DNA from: Flavobacteriales bacterium UBA1959
Lineage (GTDB): Bacteria; Bacteroidota; Bacteroidia; Flavobacteriales_D; Sanyastnellaceae
Direction of reading: 5' to 3'
Length of the DNA stretch: 40,812 nucleotides
NCBI GenBank assembly: GCA_002336085.1
Contig: DDEH01000124.1
Location: 1-40,812, forward strand
The notes under the pieces: generated by a model
Database searches by the model: none
Seen by the model: the letters and a program-made list of their open reading frames with translations, nothing else
What the model was told of the DNA's origin: nothing
Shown here: piece after piece, positions 25,383 through 33,353 of the stretch
Layout: every line of letters begins with the position of its first letter
Numbering within the stretch: position 1 is the first letter of the stretch
Made by a program: the position numbers and the translations under genes

Positions 25383-27542
25383 ATGAAACAGTTCCTTCTG
25401 GGATTTGCCACAATCATCACTTTGTGCCTCACTTTAACAGGAGTGTTGCAGGCGCAATCGAATGAAAACATCGCGCAGATCTGGAACGAAGAAGTTCTCG
25501 AGGGCATTCGAAATGACTTCGCTCGCCCAACCGTGCACGCGCGAAATCTTTTGCATACGAACATCGCGATGTACGATTGCTGGAGCGCCTACGACCAAGG
25601 CCCTTCGGAGACTTTTTTCCTCGGCAAATCATGGTCGGGCTTTGAGTGTCCTTTTGAAGGCGTCGCCATTCCGGATTCAGAAGAAGCGATCCACGAAGCG
25701 CGGAATGAAGCAATCAGTTATGCGGCTTATCGCATCATGCAGCATCGGTTTGGTGAAACACCTGATGGTGAAATCACACTATTCAACATTGATACAAAAA
25801 TGGCCCAACTTGGGTATGACATGGGTTTCACCTCCACAGACTACATAAATGATGGGCCAAGAGCTCTTGGGAACTATGTAGCGGACCAAATCCTCGCCTT
25901 CGGCGCGCAGGATGGAGCGAATGAGGCCAATGGCTACGAATCCTCATGCTATACTCCGGTCAATCCGAACATTCAACCGGAAATGCCGGGCAACCCCAAT
26001 GTAATCGACCCCAACCACTGGCAACCGATTGAATTGACACTATTCATTGATCAAAGTGGAAATGTCAGCACAGCAATTCCAGAATTCGTAGGCCCTGAGT
26101 GGGGAGAAGTCACACCATTTGCCTTGGATTCGGCCGACCTTGAAATCCTTGAGCGCGACGGATGTGATTACCACGTTTGGAAAAACCCGGGAGAACCGGT
26201 CTATTTGGACAGCACAACTGCAGCATCTGGAATCGACGACCTGTGGAAATGGAACTTTGCAATGGTTTCTGTTTGGTCATCTCACCTAGATCCAACCGAT
26301 GGTGTCATTTGGGATATCTCTCCAGCGGGCATGGGCAGCGATGGATCATTCACAACGGACCCCGAGGATTTTGACGAATTCTATGACTTCTTCAACGGTG
26401 GTGGTGTCCACCCCGGTCACGAATTGAACCCATTTACGGGTGAGCCGTACGAACCTCAGTTTGTCCACCGTGGAGATTATACGCGATGCCTGGCTGAATT
26501 CTGGGCCGATGGCCCCGATAGCGAAACGCCTCCTGGACATTGGTTCACCTTATTGAATGACATCATGGATTATCCGGAGTTTCAATTCCGTTGGCGCGGG
26601 CAAGGACCGCTCATCGACGAGTTAGAATTTACCGTAAAAGCTTACCTCGCTTTGGCCGGTGCTATGCATGATTCAGCAGTATCCACCTGGAGCATCAAAG
26701 GCTACCATGATTACACACGGCCCGTCTCGGCGATTCGCTACATGGCTGAACACGGACAGAGCTCAGACACAACACTGACCAATTATCACCCTTCTGGCCT
26801 GCCCTTGATCCCAGGCTACATCGAGGTCGTGGAAGAAGGCGATCCACTCGCGACATGGAACCCCGATGCAGTAGGTGAAATGAAAGTTTATGCTTGGCGC
26901 GGACCCGATTATGTGGAAGTTCCATTCATTGACGAAGCCGGAGTCGGATGGATATTGGCCAAAAACTGGTGGCCTTACCAACGTCCTTCTTTCGTCACTC
27001 CTCCCTTTGCGGGCTACGTGAGCGGACATTCGACATTTTCACGGGCAGCCGCGGAAGTTTTGACTCTGTTGACAGGAAGCGAATACTTTCCAGGCGGATT
27101 GGGTTCTTGGCCGGTAACCATGAACCAATTCTTGGTATTTGAGGATGGGCCCTCGGAGAGTTTTGAATTGCAGTGGGCGACCTATTACGATGCCGCAAAT
27201 GAAAGTGCACTTTCACGGATGTGGGGTGGAATACATCCTCCAATGGATGACGGCCGCGCCCGACAAATCGGAACCGAAGTGGGCATTCAAGCTTTTCATT
27301 GTGCCGAAGGATACACGTTTCCCGAATTGGCTGAAGGTTGCGGCGGTGTCGGATTTTTACCGGGGGGATTCTGTCCAGGCGACTTCAATGCCGACGCAAC
27401 TGTTAATGTTGGAGACTTCTTATTATTCCTGACCGCATTCAGCAACGAATGGTCCGGCGTGTATGATTTCGACAACAACGAAGTCATTGGCTCAAGTGAC
27501 CTACTGGTATTCCTGACGATTTTTGGAGAGGATTGCGAATAG
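25383..27542 (+). CDS. Secreted vanadium-haloperoxidase-like (PAP2 superfamily) protein with dockerin-like tail
   Basis: 719 residues. Signal peptide about 1-24 (GVLQAQ). All three motifs of the vanadate-dependent haloperoxidase/PAP2 active site are present: K439-x6-R446-P (KGYHDYTRPVSA), S547-G-H549-S (YVSGHSTFSRAAA) and S611-R612-x5-H618 (SRMWGGIHPPMDDGR). Such enzymes oxidise halides with hydrogen peroxide, or act as acid phosphatases; I cannot tell which. The last 56 residues (from C664) form a double calcium-loop module (DFNADATVNVGDFL, DFDNNEVIGSSDLL) ending FGEDCE, matching the tails of the proteins at 914 and 40711. Start 25383 is chosen because it begins a proper signal peptide; the upstream in-frame ATG (25293) would bury it. 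The transcript ends at the terminator at 27594-27623. Confidence 0.88.
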   Translation: MKQFLLGFATIITLCLTLTGVLQAQSNENIAQIWNEEVLEGIRNDFARPTVHARNLLHTNIAMYDCWSAYDQGPSETFFLGKSWSGFECPFEGVAIPDSEEAIHEARNEAISYAAYRIMQHRFGETPDGEITLFNIDTKMAQLGYDMGFTSTDYINDGPRALGNYVADQILAFGAQDGANEANGYESSCYTPVNPNIQPEMPGNPNVIDPNHWQPIELTLFIDQSGNVSTAIPEFVGPEWGEVTPFALDSADLEILERDGCDYHVWKNPGEPVYLDSTTAASGIDDLWKWNFAMVSVWSSHLDPTDGVIWDISPAGMGSDGSFTTDPEDFDEFYDFFNGGGVHPGHELNPFTGEPYEPQFVHRGDYTRCLAEFWADGPDSETPPGHWFTLLNDIMDYPEFQFRWRGQGPLIDELEFTVKAYLALAGAMHDSAVSTWSIKGYHDYTRPVSAIRYMAEHGQSSDTTLTNYHPSGLPLIPGYIEVVEEGDPLATWNPDAVGEMKVYAWRGPDYVEVPFIDEAGVGWILAKNWWPYQRPSFVTPPFAGYVSGHSTFSRAAAEVLTLLTGSEYFPGGLGSWPVTMNQFLVFEDGPSESFELQWATYYDAANESALSRMWGGIHPPMDDGRARQIGTEVGIQAFHCAEGYTFPELAEGCGGVGFLPGGFCPGDFNADATVNVGDFLLFLTAFSNEWSGVYDFDNNEVIGSSDLLVFLTIFGEDCE

Positions 27543-27593
27543 ACTCGTCCCTGAGAGAGATGCTCAGAAGGGGGCTAAGAGTGTATTAAACCA

Positions 27594-27623
27594 AAAAGAG
27601 CAACCATTTCTGATTGCTCTTTT
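27594..27623. terminator. Bidirectional terminator between the haloperoxidase-like gene and tRNA-fMet
   Basis: 10-bp inverted repeat AAAAGAGCAA/TTGCTCTTTT (27594-27603, 27614-27623) with a 10-base loop, A-rich before and T-rich after, between convergent transcription units. Confidence 0.8.
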
Positions 27624-27627
27624 CTAG

Positions 27628-27700
<73 letters not shown>

Positions 27701-27798
27701 ATTTCCACCCGATGGTATTACCAGCGGGACGTCAAAGATACGCTTAACTTTCATTTCACCAAATCAAAATTCATCGAAATAGCTTTCACTGCGGGCCG

Positions 27799-27806
27799 TA
27801 CCTTTG
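27799..27806 (+). promoter_or_regulatory. Candidate -7 box of era-ispE
   Basis: TACCTTTG is a perfect TAnnTTTG match, 32 bases before the era ATG. No TTG at ideal -33 spacing. Confidence 0.45.
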
Positions 27807-27838
27807 CCCTCTGACTACCAGTCTACAACGCGACCACT

Positions 27839-28744
27839 ATGGCAACGAATTCAGAAGAAACAACTCCGCACCGCGCGGGTTTCGTCAACATCATTGGCTC
27901 TCCGAATGTCGGAAAAAGCACTTTGATGAATCGCCTTGTGGGTGAGCGATTGAGCATCATCAACAAGAAAGCCCAGACCACACGTCACCGAATCATGGGC
28001 ATAGTAAATGAGCCGGAGTGGCAAATTGTATACAGTGACACCCCGGGCGTTCTAGACCCTGCGTACAAGCTGCAAGAAGGCATGATGAAATTCGTGCGCT
28101 CCGCCCTCCAAGATGCCGACCTGATCTTGATGGTCACTGATACAGAAGAGAGTGACATGGCGCATCCCGAGACGTTTGCAAAAATCTCCGAAATGGAGGT
28201 TCCTGTATTTATCCTCATCAACAAGGTCGACCTTGCTGATCAAGCCATAGTTGCAGAACGTATTGCTTATTGGCAGGGCAAAATACCCCGAGCCATTGTA
28301 GCACCAATCAGTGCATTGCACGGATTCAATGTAGACCAAATACTCGAGCGCGTCGTTGAGTATCTGCCTGAGTCTCCGCCTTATTTCTCCAAGGATGAGC
28401 TGACAAATAAACCCATGCGGTTTTTCATTTCTGAGATTGTCCGCGAGAAGATTTTGACCCACTTCAAACAAGAGATTCCTTACTCCTGCGAAGTCGTTGT
28501 TGAGTCCTATGTTGAAGAAGACTCGTTGGTGAAAATCCGAGCCGAAATACGCGTGGCCCGGGAAAGCCAAAAGCAAATTGTTATTGGAAGCGGCGGCAAC
28601 ATGATCAAACGGGTAGGCATTGATGCGCGAAAAGACATCGAAAAGTTCATCGGTTCACGTGTCTTTCTTGACTTGTACGTCAGGGTCGACAAAGATTGGC
28701 GAAACGACGAACTCAAATTGAAACGACTCGGCTATCTGGAGTAG
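27839..28744 (+). CDS. era: GTPase Era
   Basis: A 301-residue GTPase that binds the 3' end of 16S rRNA and aids 30S maturation. G1 GSPNVGKS (20-27), AQTTRHR around the switch I threonine, DTPG, NKVD as G4 and the SALHG-type G5, then the C-terminal KH domain with the RNA-binding GSGGNMIK loop and the family-typical ending LDLYVRVDKDWRNDE..LKRLGY. Length is standard. First gene of a two-gene unit with ispE, which starts 18 bases downstream. Confidence 0.97.
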   Translation: MATNSEETTPHRAGFVNIIGSPNVGKSTLMNRLVGERLSIINKKAQTTRHRIMGIVNEPEWQIVYSDTPGVLDPAYKLQEGMMKFVRSALQDADLILMVTDTEESDMAHPETFAKISEMEVPVFILINKVDLADQAIVAERIAYWQGKIPRAIVAPISALHGFNVDQILERVVEYLPESPPYFSKDELTNKPMRFFISEIVREKILTHFKQEIPYSCEVVVESYVEEDSLVKIRAEIRVARESQKQIVIGSGGNMIKRVGIDARKDIEKFIGSRVFLDLYVRVDKDWRNDELKLKRLGYLE

Positions 28745-28762
28745 ATGCCATAGCAACTTTAC

Positions 28763-29614
28763 ATGATTGGATTATCCCACGCCAAAATCAATCTCGGTCT
28801 GTTCGTCATGAACAAACGATCGGATGGCTTTCATGACCTTGAAAGCGTGTTCTGGCCTGTCGACTGGACAGATGTATTGGAGGTTCACACCAAGGCAACA
28901 CCAGGATTAGAATTGAAGGCCACAGGACTCAAAATTCCGGGCGGTCTAGATGATAATCTGATTGCACGAGCTTACACACTATTGGCTGAACGACGGAGTA
29001 TAGGCGGTGCTTCAGCTCATCTGCACAAAGTTATTCCGATGGGCGCCGGACTGGGTGGAGGCAGTTCCAATGCTACGTGCATGATCCGCTTGCTCGACCG
29101 ACTCTTTGCGTTGAATTTGACGGACAGCGAAGGCCTCGAATTGGCCGCTGAATTGGGTTCAGACTGTCCATTCTTCTGGAGTGCATCTCCTGCCCTTGTC
29201 AGTGGACGAGGCGATGGCTTGAGTGCTATCCCTCAATTTGAAGCGGCTAATTGGAAAAATACTTACCTCACAGTCATCTACCCCGGAGCTCATGTATCAA
29301 CCTCAGAAGCATTTCATGGCTGCACTCCTAAATCACGCACATTGGACTGGTCCAAATTGTCATCGGACTCCCCTGACAAATGGCACCATTGGCTCCAAAA
29401 CGACTTCGAAGAAAACTCAAGCGCCCAGCACCCAACAATACATCAGGCTCTCGTAGTCCTTGAAAATTCAGGTGCAGATTATGTGCAAATGACAGGCACA
29501 GGATCCGCTGCGTTTGGAGTGTTTCGAGACGAAGCAGCGGCGGCGAATGCACGGAACTCTGCCATTGAATGCAATTGGCTCGCAAGGACGTGTCCCATGG
29601 ATACTTGCCTCTAA
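28763..29614 (+). CDS. ispE: 4-diphosphocytidyl-2-C-methyl-D-erythritol kinase
   Basis: 283 residues, GHMP kinase of the MEP isoprenoid pathway: phosphorylates the 2-hydroxyl of CDP-methylerythritol. N-terminal AKINLGLFVMNKRSDGFHDLESVF contains the family's AKINL.L.v..kR.DGyH signature; the ATP-binding loop is PMGAGLGGGSSNAT; LGSDCPFF follows, and the third GHMP motif is QMTGTGSAAFGVF. Follows era by 18 bases and converges on the lptF/G gene, whose stop is 11 bases away. Confidence 0.96.
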   Translation: MIGLSHAKINLGLFVMNKRSDGFHDLESVFWPVDWTDVLEVHTKATPGLELKATGLKIPGGLDDNLIARAYTLLAERRSIGGASAHLHKVIPMGAGLGGGSSNATCMIRLLDRLFALNLTDSEGLELAAELGSDCPFFWSASPALVSGRGDGLSAIPQFEAANWKNTYLTVIYPGAHVSTSEAFHGCTPKSRTLDWSKLSSDSPDKWHHWLQNDFEENSSAQHPTIHQALVVLENSGADYVQMTGTGSAAFGVFRDEAAAANARNSAIECNWLARTCPMDTCL

Positions 29615-29625
29615 AAGTGCGCGCT

Positions 29626-30750
29626 TTACTTCGGTGCTTTCCAACAAATGATACCGCCGAGCAACGCAAACAAAATGTTGGGCAACCAGGCCGCAAGAAC
29701 CAACCAGTTTTCTTGAGAAATAAGCGCATCGGGTGAAAGCGAAACCGAAGCAGCGTAGACTGTAATAAGTTTGGCCAAAAAGACAAACAGAAATCCTGTG
29801 ATTACAGCAAGAAATAGATGGTAACCTATTCCACCACGCAGCTTTCTTGCTGCAATCCCCACGCCTATTAAAGTCAAAACATAGATCGAAAATGGATTCG
29901 CAGTGCGACCATACTGTTCCAGCTTAAGCATAGCGACTTTGGCGCCGCGTTGTTGTTCCCGGTCGATATGCTGACGCAATTGAGGCGTAATCATGGCAGA
30001 AATCATCTCCGAGCGTTGGCCAAAGTCACTGATACGCATGTCCAAAGCAGTATCCATGCGCGTCAAGTAACGCAGATGCTCCGTTCCATCCGAATCAAAA
30101 TCCCGAACACGGGCGTTGATCAATCTCCATGTGCTGTCCTCTTCCAACCAAGTCGCCTTTGCCGCCAAAATCCGCTGCTCCAAAGCATTTCCCTCTCCCC
30201 ACCGCTCCAACTGAAAGCGATACCCGGTATTTCTACCCACAGTAATCGATCGGAAATACGCGATGGTTCCTGGCGCTATTTCCCGGTACATATGTTGGTC
30301 AGAGATATGAAAATTCACATGAACGAATTCCACTTCAAAATCGACTTTTCGTTCGTTGGCAATCGGCAAGATGAAATGTGAAACCAGCAGTGAAATCACA
30401 ACGAGCACAGTAGAGGCAATGAAATATGGCCGCATAAGCCGAGTAAAACTCATTCCAGAGCTTAGCAAAGCGATGATCTCCGTTTGCTGCGCGAGCCGAC
30501 TGGTAAACCAAATAATAGTCAGGAACACAATAAATCCGCTCAGAAGATTGCCAAAGTGAAAGCAAAAACTCAGGTAATACATCAAAGTACCTCCTAGTGG
30601 CGCGTCATTGGACAGCAGTCTACCGATGTTCTCCATCAAGTCAAACACTACCGCAATCACGCAGAAAATACCTACCATGAAAAAAAACGTGGTCAGAAAT
30701 TTCCGGATAATGTACCGGTCGATTCGCTTCAAGGCGGGCTGCTTGCTCAT
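29626..30750 (-). CDS. LptF/LptG family LPS export permease
   Basis: A 374-residue inner-membrane protein of the YjgP/YjgQ family. It provides the transmembrane part of the Lpt ABC exporter, which extracts lipopolysaccharide and hands it to the LptC-A-D bridge. The start MSKQPALKRIDRYIIRKFL is followed by TM1 with FDLMENIGR, a coupling helix region with SSGMSFTRLMRPYF, a beta-jellyroll periplasmic domain (about 130-265), and three C-terminal membrane helices. It starts 4 bases after the tgt stop; the in-frame codons upstream lie inside tgt and are rejected as starts. tgt-lptF/G pairing is common in Bacteroidota. Whether it is the F or G paralogue is undecided. Confidence 0.9.
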   Translation of the reverse strand: MSKQPALKRIDRYIIRKFLTTFFFMVGIFCVIAVVFDLMENIGRLLSNDAPLGGTLMYYLSFCFHFGNLLSGFIVFLTIIWFTSRLAQQTEIIALLSSGMSFTRLMRPYFIASTVLVVISLLVSHFILPIANERKVDFEVEFVHVNFHISDQHMYREIAPGTIAYFRSITVGRNTGYRFQLERWGEGNALEQRILAAKATWLEEDSTWRLINARVRDFDSDGTEHLRYLTRMDTALDMRISDFGQRSEMISAMITPQLRQHIDREQQRGAKVAMLKLEQYGRTANPFSIYVLTLIGVGIAARKLRGGIGYHLFLAVITGFLFVFLAKLITVYAASVSLSPDALISQENWLVLAAWLPNILFALLGGIICWKAPK

Positions 30751-30754
30751 CAGA

Positions 30755-31894
30755 TTACAATCTTTGACCCAATTGCGGGATGACCGAATCTTTCCAATCG
30801 CTGAAGTCGCCTGCAACAATATGCTTACGAGCCTGACGCGCCAAATCTAGATAAAAAGCAAGGTTATGAACGCTGCAAATGTAAAGAGCGAGATACTCAT
30901 TGGCCTTGATCAAATGCCGCACGTATGCACGACTATAAAAGGAATCCACTGGAGATGTCCCATCGGGGTCAAGCGCCGAGTGATCGTTCGCCCACTTCTC
31001 ATTTTTCATATTCACGGTGCCTTTCCAAGTAAATAGAAATCCGTGACGAGCATTGCGAGTGGGCATTACACAATCAAACATATCTACCCCTAACGCCATG
31101 TTTTCCAAAAGATTTTCCGGAGTGCCTACACCCATCAAATAACGGGGTTTTTCCTCCGGAAGGATATCACACACCAATTCAGTCATGGCGTACATGTCTT
31201 CATGCGGTTCACCCACGCTCAAGCCTCCAATTGCATTTCCTGCTGCGCCGCGCTCAGCAATAGCATGAGCGGAAGCTGCGCGAAGATCCTTGAAAGTAGA
31301 CCCTTGCACAATTGGAAAAAGCGTTTGATCGAATCCATAGCGGGATTCATTGGACGCGAGGTGTTCAATGCAACGATCCAACCAACGGTGGGTTCGTTCC
31401 ATCGACTCACGGGCGTATTTATAATCGCTGGGATAAGGCGGGCATTCATCAAATGCCATGATGATATCTGCCCCGATGCTTCGCTGGATATCCATGGAAG
31501 CCTCAGGACTGAACAAATGCTTGCTGCCGTCGATGTGGCTACTAAAAGTCACACCTTCCTCTGTGATTTTTCGCCGGTCCGAGAGACTAAAAACCTGATA
31601 CCCCCCACTGTCTGTCAATATCGGACGGGTCCAGTTCATGAACTTGTGCAGCCCTCCAGCGGACTCTAAAACCGTGGTCCCAGGCCGCAAATACAAATGG
31701 TAGGTGTTGCCCAAAATGATTTGAGCACGGATGTCTTCTTCAAGGTCGCGTTGCGGAACAGCCTTCACGGTACCGGCTGTTCCTACCGGCATAAATATGG
31801 GGGTTTCAATCGGACCATGCTCCGTTTGAACAGTACCCGCCCGAGCCTTGGACTGTGAATCCCGAGCCTCTATTTGAAAAGTCAATTCAGCCAT
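30755..31894 (-). CDS. tgt: tRNA-guanine transglycosylase (queuosine pathway), zinc-site variant
   Basis: A 379-residue enzyme that swaps guanine-34 of GUN-anticodon tRNAs for preQ1. TIM-barrel signatures are clear: FMPVGTAGTVKAV, ILGNTYHLYLRPG, TDSGGYQVFSL with D95, GGLSVGEPHEDM, and GVDMFDCVMPTRNARHG (269-285) with the nucleophile aspartate. The zinc loop is different: instead of DPxCxCxxC the protein has DPDGTSPVDSFYSRAY (309-324), so all three cysteine ligands are gone, although HNLAFYL remains. Several Bacteroidota Tgt proteins seem to share this. Start 31894 is chosen because the alternative at 32020 lies beyond a perfect TACATTTG -7 box (31913-31920) and overlaps the divergent gene. 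Confidence 0.93.
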   Translation of the reverse strand: MAELTFQIEARDSQSKARAGTVQTEHGPIETPIFMPVGTAGTVKAVPQRDLEEDIRAQIILGNTYHLYLRPGTTVLESAGGLHKFMNWTRPILTDSGGYQVFSLSDRRKITEEGVTFSSHIDGSKHLFSPEASMDIQRSIGADIIMAFDECPPYPSDYKYARESMERTHRWLDRCIEHLASNESRYGFDQTLFPIVQGSTFKDLRAASAHAIAERGAAGNAIGGLSVGEPHEDMYAMTELVCDILPEEKPRYLMGVGTPENLLENMALGVDMFDCVMPTRNARHGFLFTWKGTVNMKNEKWANDHSALDPDGTSPVDSFYSRAYVRHLIKANEYLALYICSVHNLAFYLDLARQARKHIVAGDFSDWKDSVIPQLGQRL

Positions 31895-31926
31895 TGATGG
31901 AAGTAGTTCATGCAAATGTAACTTCG
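31894..31926 (+). promoter_or_regulatory. Candidate promoter of the DUF554 gene, abutting its ATG
   Basis: TTG at 31894-31896, a 22-base spacer and TAACTTCG at 31919-31926 (7 of 8 to TAnnTTTG), then GAGC and ATG 31931. This is the best-supported example of the box-N4-ATG arrangement because a -33 TTG is also present. Confidence 0.45.
31913..31920 (-). promoter_or_regulatory. Candidate -7 box of the tgt operon
   Basis: Minus-strand TACATTTG, a perfect TAnnTTTG match, would give a leader of about 12 bases before tgt ATG 31894. It overlaps the plus-strand -7 box of the DUF554 gene by two bases. Confidence 0.5.
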
Positions 31927-31930
31927 GAGC

Positions 31931-32623
31931 ATGGTAGGAACCCTCTACAATGCCATCGCAGTTGGAGTTGGTGCGTCCGCTGGACTCTGGCTGGGAAAGA
32001 AAATCTCCAAAAAGTTGCAAAACCTAGTGTTTCAGGCTTTGGGGCTTTTCACCCTTGGCATTGGTTTTAGCATGGGCTTGGAAATGGACAAGCCATTCGC
32101 TGTGTTTTTATCCTTGGTTCTAGGTGTGATTGTGGGGCATAAACTCCAAATCGATCAACGCGTGAAACATTTGACCAATCGTCTTGGTGAAGGCACCGGC
32201 GCTGGACTCGTGCAATCCGTATTGCTGTTTTGCGCGGGCGCCATGACTCTGGTAGGATGCATGCAAGACGGACTCCAAAACGATCCCACGATTCTATTCA
32301 TCAAAGGCACAATGGATTTAGTGAGCGCGGCTTTTCTCGCAGCGACCCTGGGGAGAGGCGTGCTTTTGGCAGCACCGGCTGTATTGCTTTTGCAAGGAGG
32401 ATTGACATGGGCGTTTCAACTTTGGGGCACGGCCTGGCCCGCAGAATTGACCGCGGATCTTACAGGTCTGGGAGGACTCTTACTCATCGCTCTTGGTGTG
32501 GACCTTTTGCAGATCAAGTCTTTTGACCTGCTGAACTTTATCCCGGCATTTGTCCTCGTACCTGTGTGCCGACCGGCAGCCATTTGGATCCAAACAGAAT
32601 TGCCTCTTTTGTTGCTTTTCTAA
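31931..32623 (+). CDS. DUF554 family membrane protein
   Basis: 230 residues with about seven hydrophobic helices and little else. It begins MVGTLYNAIAVGVGASAGLWLG, the usual DUF554 opening (G-T-x-x-N-x...G), and holds FCAGAMTLVGCMQDGL and KGTMDLVSAAFLA, both typical of the YdfK/YqgA group. An inner-membrane protein, perhaps a transporter, function unknown. The stop is 5 bases before the start of the lysozyme-like gene, so the two are probably cotranscribed. Divergent from tgt with only 36 bases between start codons. Confidence 0.85.
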   Translation: MVGTLYNAIAVGVGASAGLWLGKKISKKLQNLVFQALGLFTLGIGFSMGLEMDKPFAVFLSLVLGVIVGHKLQIDQRVKHLTNRLGEGTGAGLVQSVLLFCAGAMTLVGCMQDGLQNDPTILFIKGTMDLVSAAFLAATLGRGVLLAAPAVLLLQGGLTWAFQLWGTAWPAELTADLTGLGGLLLIALGVDLLQIKSFDLLNFIPAFVLVPVCRPAAIWIQTELPLLLLF

Positions 32624-32628
32624 AATCA

Positions 32629-33291
32629 ATGGAGAATAACAGACGAAGCGAACCGCGTTGGAAGTGGGCGAGTGCTGGGTTTGCTGTGCTTTTGCTCGCA
32701 ACATTATTGTTCAGTGAATTGAACCGAAGAATAGATGGCCAATGGAATCATCCTGGAGAATGGTGGGGTCTTAGAGCAACGGAGCACAACTACGGAGAAG
32801 AGGTGCGCAAATGGAGCGATCATTACGATGTTTCATTCGCTTATCTGATGGCATTGATTCAACTGGAGTCAGGCGGAAGGAAACCCGCGGGAAAACGATT
32901 CGAACTCCACGTATTCAATCGGCTGAAAGAAGTTCAAAGGGGCAGCCGAACGAACTATGAAAATGTCACACAAGCCGATCTCTTTGAAGCAAGTGATGAA
33001 GCCCTTCGAAACCTCGCCACATCTTGGGGTCCGTTCCAGCTCATGGGCTACAAGTGCATTATACTCGACCGACAAATCCGAGACATTCGAGGGCAAGATG
33101 CTGTTCGTGCGGGAGTAGAGTGGATAGATGCTACTTATGGAGGCGTCTTGAGATCTGGCAATTACAAGGACGCTTTTCATCTGCACAATACGGGGAAACC
33201 CTTCCCCGATTCTGGTCCACCACTCACCTTCCATCCCGATTATGTCATCAAAGGCATTCGGCTAATGGATGCGCACCAACACAAAGAGTGA
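32629..33291 (+). CDS. Membrane-anchored lysozyme-like (N-acetylmuramidase-type) protein
   Basis: 220 residues. A basic N-terminus and one membrane helix (about 12-29) place the rest in the periplasm. The catalytic-looking part begins YLMALIQLESGGRKPAGKRF with Glu80 as the candidate acid, followed by FELHVFNRL and, further on, LRNLATSWGPFQLMGYKC. The order E-SGG, F-E-x-H-x-F-x-R, then SWGxFQxMG is that of the N-acetylmuramidase (DUF3380) family found in phage endolysins. Start 32629 rather than the in-frame 32566, which would overlap the DUF554 gene. It may remodel peptidoglycan; activity is inferred only from motifs. Confidence 0.65.
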   Translation: MENNRRSEPRWKWASAGFAVLLLATLLFSELNRRIDGQWNHPGEWWGLRATEHNYGEEVRKWSDHYDVSFAYLMALIQLESGGRKPAGKRFELHVFNRLKEVQRGSRTNYENVTQADLFEASDEALRNLATSWGPFQLMGYKCIILDRQIRDIRGQDAVRAGVEWIDATYGGVLRSGNYKDAFHLHNTGKPFPDSGPPLTFHPDYVIKGIRLMDAHQHKE

Positions 33292-33353
33292 GTAGATAAC
33301 CCAATTGGGCTTACCCTTTTCATTGCCTACCTTGAAGCCACTGAAAATGCCCC

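Noticed and set aside
25312..25383. A 23-codon frame ending TAATG at the haloperoxidase start, as if a leader peptide
   Set aside because: Too short to judge, no conserved composition, no promoter clearly before it; a one-base stop/start overlap can arise by chance.
31895..32020. 42-residue N-terminal extension of Tgt
   Set aside because: It precedes the family's conserved N-terminus, overlaps the divergent DUF554 gene and lies upstream of the predicted transcript start.
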